A stretch of 10,984 nucleotides of DNA from an uncultured Collinsella sp. (lineage in GTDB: Bacteria > Actinomycetota > Coriobacteriia > Coriobacteriales > Coriobacteriaceae): assembly GCA_900547345.1 (NCBI GenBank), contig URGG01000066.1:1-10984 (forward strand), written 5' to 3'. The position numbers and the translations under genes were made by a program. The stretch's first letter is position 1, and each line of letters starts with the position of its first letter. The notes under the pieces were generated by a model, which searched no databases, was not told the DNA's origin, and was given only the letters and a program-made list of their open reading frames with translations. This document shows, in pieces, positions 7,013 through 10,984 of the stretch.

Positions 7013-7826
7013 CTGGCTTGCGGTCGAGCAGCGTTACGAGCCCGTGGGGGCTCGGCATCGTGTGATGCAAAAGAACGTCCTGCACCTGGCGAGCCTGCTT
7101 GAGCGGGTTCGCCTGGGTGGAGGCGCGCACGAGGGCGGGTCGATGGTCGACCGCGCCCTTTCTTGCGTTTCGGCTCCGGTGCGCCTGGTGGGGATGCTCG
7201 TCTGCGTCCTGTGCGTGTGTCTGACGCAGAGCCCGCTGTACCTGATGTTGATGGCGGCTATCGCGCTGGTGCTGGTCGCGGTGCGCCCCGCACGCGGGCT
7301 GCGTGCGACCATTGTACCGACGCTCGGCGCCACGGGGCTTGCGGTGGTTCTGGCATTGCCTGCCCTGCTGCTGGGCGCGTCTGCCACGGGCGCCATGCTC
7401 AAGATCGCGCTCAAGACCTTCATTAATGTGTCGCTGGTGCTGGGCGTTTCGTGGACGCTTACCTGGAGCCGCATGTCGGCGGCGCTCAAGATGTTGCACC
7501 TGCCCGACGAGGCTATCTTTACGTTTGATATGGCACTCAAGCATATCGAGGTGCTGGGACGCACGGCGCACGATCTGTGCGAATCGGTCATGCTGCGCAG
7601 CGTTGGCCGTGCGCCCGAGGGATTTTCGCGTACCGATTCGATCGCGGGTATCATGGGCATGACCTTTATCAAGGCGATGAAATGCAGCCGCGCGATGGAC
7701 GAGGCTATGCTTTGCCGCGGCTTTGCCGGTGCGTATCCGGCTCCCGCGCGCGCCAGGTTTGGCTGGCGCGATGCGGCCTATGCGGCCGGCGTGGCGCTGC
7801 TGACAGTGTTGTGCGCCGTGCTGTAG
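6984..7826 (+). CDS. cbiQ: ECF transporter transmembrane coupling subunit, CbiQ/NikQ (EcfT)
   Basis: This is the T component that links the metal-binding CbiM to the ATPase CbiO. The 280-residue protein has hydrophobic segments at about 65-82, 86-104, 113-133, 140-155 and 262-280. It carries the two coupling-helix signatures in the cytoplasmic loop: one around R205-S206 (VMLRSVGR) and one at R245-G246 (AMDEAMLCRGFAG), equivalent to the conserved A-R-S/G motifs of EcfT. LKMLHLPDEAIFTFDMALKH is the usual CbiQ block before them. The start is uncertain between GTG 6984, five bases after AAGGA (6974-6978), and ATG 6990, eleven bases after it. Either way the gene overlaps the end of cbiM by 23-29 bases, which suggests translational coupling. 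cbiO follows after 22 bases. Confidence 0.92.
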   Translation: MLMAIAELPSWLAVEQRYEPVGARHRVMQKNVLHLASLLERVRLGGGAHEGGSMVDRALSCVSAPVRLVGMLVCVLCVCLTQSPLYLMLMAAIALVLVAVRPARGLRATIVPTLGATGLAVVLALPALLLGASATGAMLKIALKTFINVSLVLGVSWTLTWSRMSAALKMLHLPDEAIFTFDMALKHIEVLGRTAHDLCESVMLRSVGRAPEGFSRTDSIAGIMGMTFIKAMKCSRAMDEAMLCRGFAGAYPAPARARFGWRDAAYAAGVALLTVLCAVL

Positions 7827-7848
7827 GCGCTGCTGGTTCCGACTGGGG

Positions 7849-8643
7849 ATGCAAATGGGGAAGGGCGACGTTTTGGCAAACGATACAAATGACGCGATGG
7901 GCGCGAGCGGTGCTGTTGGCGCCGAGGCAACGCCGCTCATCGAGTTTCGCGACGTGGTGTTTTCCTATGCGGGCCATACGGTGGTCGACGGCGTTTCGCT
8001 GCGCGTGGACCGTGGTGAACTCGTTGCCCTGCTCGGTCCCAACGGCTGCGGCAAGACGACGATTATGCGTCTTATTAACGGCCTTGAACTCGTGGATGCA
8101 GGGGCATACCTGTTTGACGGGCACGTGATCGATGAGGCGTTTCTAAAGGATTCCGCGGCCGCTCAGCGTTTTCATCAGCGCGTAGGTTTTGTGTTTCAGA
8201 ATGCCGATGCTCAGCTGTTCTGCGCTACGGTGGGCGAGGAAGTTGCTTTTGGTCCCGCGCAGATGGGGCTGCCGGCAGACGAGCTCGAGCGCCGCGTGCG
8301 CGATGCCATGGGGCTGTTCCAGGTTGCCGACCTTGCCGACGCCTCTCCCTATCAGCTCTCGGGCGGGCAAAAGAAGCGCGTTGCGCTGGCTGCGGTGGTG
8401 TCGATGAACCCGGATATCTTGGTCCTCGACGAGCCTACCAATGGGCTCGACGAGGATTCATGCGACATTGTGGTCAACTTCTTGCTGGCCTACGTCGCGG
8501 CGGGTAAGACGGTCTTGATGAGCACACATCACCAGGATTTGGTGCGACGCCTGGGTGCCCGTGCAATCTATATCGATCGATATCACCATGTGATCGAGGC
8601 GCCTTCGCCGTCGTATGGAACCGAAAGCGGTGCTACGGACTAG
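7849..8643 (+). CDS. cbiO: ECF transporter ATP-binding subunit, CbiO/NikO
   Basis: This ABC ATPase powers the CbiM-CbiQ importer from the cytoplasmic side. Counting from ATG 7849 it has 264 residues. All nucleotide-binding motifs are intact: Walker A GPNGCGKTT from residue 63, Q-loop FVFQNADAQLF (the NADAQLF form is typical of CbiO/EcfA), signature LSGGQKKRVALA, Walker B ILVLDEPTNGLD, and the switch histidine in MSTHH. It ends with a short Pro/Ser-rich tail. The start is ambiguous. The ABC fold begins at about residue 29 (PLIEFRDVVFSY), and ATG 7849 has GGGG directly against it. ATG 7855 and TTG 7873 are in frame; TTG 7873 has the best-spaced site, GGGGAAGGG at 7857-7865. It is the last gene of the operon. 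Confidence 0.94.
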   Translation: MQMGKGDVLANDTNDAMGASGAVGAEATPLIEFRDVVFSYAGHTVVDGVSLRVDRGELVALLGPNGCGKTTIMRLINGLELVDAGAYLFDGHVIDEAFLKDSAAAQRFHQRVGFVFQNADAQLFCATVGEEVAFGPAQMGLPADELERRVRDAMGLFQVADLADASPYQLSGGQKKRVALAAVVSMNPDILVLDEPTNGLDEDSCDIVVNFLLAYVAAGKTVLMSTHHQDLVRRLGARAIYIDRYHHVIEAPSPSYGTESGATD

Positions 8644-8663
8644 TTGCTGCGTAGAGCGTGCGT

Positions 8664-8681
8664 AGCCGCCCGCGCGGCTTT
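8664..8681 (+). terminator. Weak hairpin after cbiO
   Basis: AGCCGC (8664-8669) pairs perfectly with GCGGCT (8674-8679) over a 4-base loop, 20 bases after the cbiO stop. Only two T residues follow, so it is a poor terminator and read-through into the next gene is likely. Confidence 0.25.
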
Positions 8682-8688
8682 GCCGTGA

Positions 8689-8697
8689 TGGTATAGT
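8689..8697 (+). promoter_or_regulatory. Candidate extended -10 promoter of the phospholipase C-like gene
   Basis: TGG-TATAGT is an extended -10 element of the same TGnTATnnT type as the two upstream promoters. Transcription would start near 8704, giving a leader of about 20 bases to the ATG at 8724. No clear -35 is visible. Confidence 0.45.
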
Positions 8698-8723
8698 TAT
8701 CCAGGTTTTTTATGGGGGTGGCT

Positions 8724-9572
8724 ATGCCAAGCTGGAACATTCATATCGCTCAGACGGAGCGTTTGCTGGAGCGCACCGGTGCGCTTGCCAATAGCGTGCG
8801 CGACCGCAATGCCTTTTTGTTTGGCTGCGTGGTTCCGGATATCTTCGTGGGCTATATGGTCCCTGGCATCGCCGATCCCATCCCGTACCGCATTACGCAC
8901 TTTGCCAAGCCTGAACCCATCCCTAAGCCTCGTGAGCATGAGTTCTGGGATACCTATGTGGCGCCGCTGCTTAACGGCGCACCCGCGGGCGAACCCGCCG
9001 AGGCTACCTCGATTGTCGAGGAGCGCGAGCGACTGAATCGCGTGCACTATCCCCAGCGCTACAGGGATGCCGAGCCGGTTGTCGGTCCCGGCGCTCGTGA
9101 GTTCTCGCTTGCGTCCGAAGATGTGGCGCAGTCGTTGCTCGATTTGACGCTGGGTGTCTGGTCGCATCTGGTGGCCGATACCGTATGGAATACGCGCGTG
9201 AATCAGTACCTGGAGGCGCACGGCGGCAAGCCGTGCGAGGAGTTCCGCATTAAAAAGCAAGGCGACTTTGACTGGTTCGGCAAGACGCTCGGCATTGTTT
9301 CGATTCCGCGCGCGACCGATCGCCTGTATACTGCGGCGACGCGTTTTGGGCAGTATCCCATCCATAAGGAGTATGTGCTCAAGACCATCGGCGTCATGCA
9401 CGAGATTGTACGCGAAAACCCCGGCGATCCCGACCATCCGCCATACCGCCTGCTAACCGAGGAATTCTTCGACGCAACGTTTACCGAGGTCATCGAGCTG
9501 ACCGAGGCGGGTTTTGCCGCCCGTGTCGAATCGCCCGATGTGCCTGCGCTGCCCCTGATTGCTAGCTGCTAG
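8724..9572 (+). CDS. Zinc-dependent phospholipase C-like family protein (hypothetical)
   Basis: The 282-residue protein resembles the zinc-dependent phospholipase C domain family, whose members include alpha-toxin-like enzymes but are mostly uncharacterised hydrolases in gut bacteria. Family marks are the N-terminal MPSWNIHI with Trp4 and His7, then FLFGCVVPDIF with Asp39. His59 lies in RITHF, His72 in EHEFW, and WSHLVADTVWN carries His148 and Asp152. These His and Asp residues match the order expected of a three-zinc site. There is no signal peptide, so it is probably cytoplasmic, unlike the secreted toxins, and no substrate can be named. An in-frame ATG at 8712 would add four residues. I prefer 8724 because the family starts MPSW and GGGGG at 8714-8718 sits five bases before it. 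It has its own candidate promoter. Its stop overlaps that of the convergent gene by four bases. Confidence 0.75.
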   Translation: MPSWNIHIAQTERLLERTGALANSVRDRNAFLFGCVVPDIFVGYMVPGIADPIPYRITHFAKPEPIPKPREHEFWDTYVAPLLNGAPAGEPAEATSIVEERERLNRVHYPQRYRDAEPVVGPGAREFSLASEDVAQSLLDLTLGVWSHLVADTVWNTRVNQYLEAHGGKPCEEFRIKKQGDFDWFGKTLGIVSIPRATDRLYTAATRFGQYPIHKEYVLKTIGVMHEIVRENPGDPDHPPYRLLTEEFFDATFTEVIELTEAGFAARVESPDVPALPLIASC

Positions 9573-10642
9573 CTGGCCGGCCCGGCAGTGAATAGCTCAA
9601 CCCAATCGACAAGTAGCTCTTGCCGTAAGGTATCTTCGGCAATGCGCTCCTGTTTGGTCTTTGGGATGTGGGGAAGCCCGGCCGTTTTATGGATGAGCTC
9701 GGCTATGTGGTCGAAGCTCTTCTTCTCCTTGATCTGGTCATAGGTAATTTGGATGACGTCGTAGCCCATGCTTGTGAGTGCGGTGGCGCGCTCGGCATCG
9801 GAGAGACTCGCGGCTTCGCTGTCGTGGGCAGAGCAGCCTTGGCATTCCAGAATGACGCCCATGCTGTCGGTGGCGCTTTCGATGAGGATATCGGCGTAGC
9901 AGCAGGTTTTGTCATACAGCGAACGTGCGGCTTCACTGAGCGGGATGCGCGCGTTGTTGGCGATCTCGATGCCCTGGCCGCCCTCGTCGCGGGGGAGCGA
10001 GATAAGCATGGAGGTCTGTACTTCGAAGGGCGAGGCGGCCTGCCCCGTCATGTGCTCGGCCGCCCAACGCAGTTGTTTGACGCCGCGCAGGCCTGCGGCT
10101 TGCTTGGCGAACGCGGCGATATCCGTTGCGGTAAGAAGCGGTGTGCGCTTCCACAAGTTGGTGTCATTGCCCTTGGTGTCGTTAACTCGCTCCCAGCCGC
10201 AGTTGGGTGGAATGAACTTAAGCGAAATAGCTTCATCGAGTTGTTGTTGCGTTCGCTCGCAGGGCTTAAACACTGCAAAGGAGCCGCACATCTCGTAGCA
10301 CGCCATGAGTAACTGGTTGCGTGAGACCTGCGTGGCAAGGCTGAGCAGCGTGAACTCCGGTGACGTGACATCAAACCCATGTTCAGTCTGCCTAAACGAC
10401 CCCGGAGGTGGTTCTTGGGTCAGGAGGTGCGATTTAAACAGGCTTCGCGACCCGGATTGTGCTCGAGTGAATACAAGCCTGTGAAGTGGTGCGTGAAGCA
10501 GGTCTTTTACAACTGCATGACTTCCGAGGCCACAACATCTGCGATCCATATTGCCAAGGCTAATGGCGGGGTAAAGGCCTAATACCTGCAGCGGGATGCG
10601 GTAGTAGTTAAAGGCGGATTGCCCACAAAGCGTCAGGTCCAT
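9569..10642 (-). CDS. Hypothetical protein with AbiEi/DUF559-like layout and a PD-(D/E)XK nuclease-like C-terminal domain
   Basis: Function unknown. The 357-residue protein resembles actinobacterial AbiEi/DUF559 proteins in plan. An N-terminal half ends in DVTSPEFTLLSLA (91-103), like the VTSPARTLLDLA block of that group. The C-terminal half looks like a Vsr/DUF559 nuclease fold. The latter shows SPFE (204-207), an acidic strand YADILIE with Asp251, then VILECQG with Glu266 and Gln268, and MGYDVIQITYDQI as the last strand and helix. Thus E207, D251 and E266-x-Q268 could be the catalytic set, with Gln in place of the usual Lys. An aromatic-poor, Cys-rich stretch (C36, C37, C115, C119, C128, C148, C247, C248, C267, C270) is notable. 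A strong AGGAGGG (minus strand, 10647-10653) four bases before the ATG at 10642 fixes the start. A DNA-directed role is inference, and a single-strand break or antitoxin-like role is equally open. Confidence 0.72.
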   Translation of the reverse strand: MDLTLCGQSAFNYYRIPLQVLGLYPAISLGNMDRRCCGLGSHAVVKDLLHAPLHRLVFTRAQSGSRSLFKSHLLTQEPPPGSFRQTEHGFDVTSPEFTLLSLATQVSRNQLLMACYEMCGSFAVFKPCERTQQQLDEAISLKFIPPNCGWERVNDTKGNDTNLWKRTPLLTATDIAAFAKQAAGLRGVKQLRWAAEHMTGQAASPFEVQTSMLISLPRDEGGQGIEIANNARIPLSEAARSLYDKTCCYADILIESATDSMGVILECQGCSAHDSEAASLSDAERATALTSMGYDVIQITYDQIKEKKSFDHIAELIHKTAGLPHIPKTKQERIAEDTLRQELLVDWVELFTAGPAS

Positions 10643-10984
10643 AATGCCCTCCTGGCCGAAATCATCTCTTTGAAGCGAGTGATGCCAGCGTCAATCCGGA
10701 AGTATGCGGCAAAATCTGAACCCTATGAGCGGACCTGGCTTTTGAGGCTAGTTTATCAGGCATTTTGTTGCGAAAAAACAGGGTGTGCTCGGAGGTTCCA
10801 GAATTTGCCGCATACTTCCGAAAACCAGGTCGATTTGGTTCTTGCTAAAACGATTTATCAGCCCTGTGTGAGGTGTGGGTTTGCCACCGGGCGAACACTT
10901 TTAGCGCTTGGGGCTTTATTTTTTGGGCCTCGAAGGGTGGATTTCGCGCTTTTGGTAAAGAAATGAGTGCGTGTTTTGCCGTGC
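10643..10984. other. Gene-free AT-richer intergenic stretch with inverted repeat
   Basis: These 342 bases contain the ribosome binding site of the minus-strand gene at the left, the inverted repeat 10697-10831, and a T-rich run (TTTATTTTTTGGG) at about 10915-10924. The stretch is visibly richer in A and T than the coding regions. A plus-strand frame stays open from 10619 to 10966 with an ATG at 10682, but it has no good ribosome binding site and its codons run through both arms of the repeat. I see no tRNA, no known protein and no clear terminator. Confidence 0.6.
10697..10831. repeat. Long-arm inverted repeat with shuffled satellite motif (possible dispersed element)
   Basis: The arm 10697-10718 (begins CGGAAGTATGCGGC) matches the reverse complement of 10799-10820 at 21 of 22 bases, and with a one-base gap the match extends through AACC. 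The arms are 80 bases apart. A second motif, GACCTGGCTTTT at 10732-10743, recurs inverted as AAAACCAGGTC at 10821-10831. On the minus strand of the right copy the two motifs are directly adjacent, but in the left copy their order is swapped and 13 bases separate them. A simple hairpin cannot pair both at once. This looks like two copies of a composite element rather than one palindrome. Confidence 0.7.

Noticed and set aside
10643..10800. Promoter for the minus-strand gene (TTGACG on the minus strand near 10690; TGATAAACT near 10755)
   Set aside because: The TTGACG has no -10-like hexamer at 16-18 bases, and the second has no -35 partner; neither is strong enough to annotate.
10900..10930. 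Terminator at the T-rich run near the right edge
   Set aside because: The T run sits between GGGGC and GGGCC, which cannot form a stable stem of useful length, and no gene ends just before it.
10619..10966. Open plus-strand frame of about 115 codons (94 from the ATG at 10682), with some cysteine pairs
   Set aside because: It starts with TTG inside the opposite-strand gene or at an ATG without a good ribosome binding site. It runs through both arms of an inverted repeat and resembles no family I know.

Overview
The window looks like chromosomal DNA of a high-GC Gram-positive gut actinobacterium of the class Coriobacteriia, most likely Collinsella or a close relative. This is inferred from the GC-rich codon use, AGGAGG-type ribosome binding sites, extended -10 promoters (TGnTATnnT) and the gene types present; no taxonomic marker was searched. 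All of it reads as host chromosome. I see no insertion sequence, phage gene, tRNA, rRNA or CRISPR array.

Left part (1-3163 and on to 5680): a minus-strand M32 metallocarboxypeptidase gene runs off the left edge and lacks only its last few codons. Divergent from it is the phenylalanyl-tRNA synthetase operon pheS-pheT. Its roughly 370-base leader carries a clear T-box riboswitch: promoter, Stem I with a candidate UUC (Phe) specifier, Stem III, T-box sequence, antiterminator and a competing 13-bp terminator. PheS and PheT are both complete and carry the expected domains.

Middle part (5681-8643): an energy-coupling-factor metal uptake operon, cbiM-cbiQ-cbiO. CbiM is the long form, with MH at the N-terminus, a histidine at position 67 and a C-terminal NikN/PDGLE-like extension. 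A perfect inverted repeat GTGTTAC-N14-GTAACAC lies just downstream of a good promoter, where a repressor would block transcription. The repeat resembles NikR-type nickel operators and no cobalamin riboswitch is visible, so the operon is more likely a nickel importer (NikMN-NikQ-NikO) than a cobalt one. The promoter is superimposed on the likely pheST terminator hairpin.

Right part (8644-10984): a plus-strand protein of the zinc-dependent phospholipase C-like family meets, tail to tail with a 4-base overlap, a minus-strand protein. The latter combines an AbiEi/DUF559-like layout with a degenerate PD-(D/E)XK nuclease-like C-terminus. The last 340 bases hold no convincing gene. They contain a strong 22-base inverted repeat with shuffled neighbouring motifs, probably a dispersed intergenic element.
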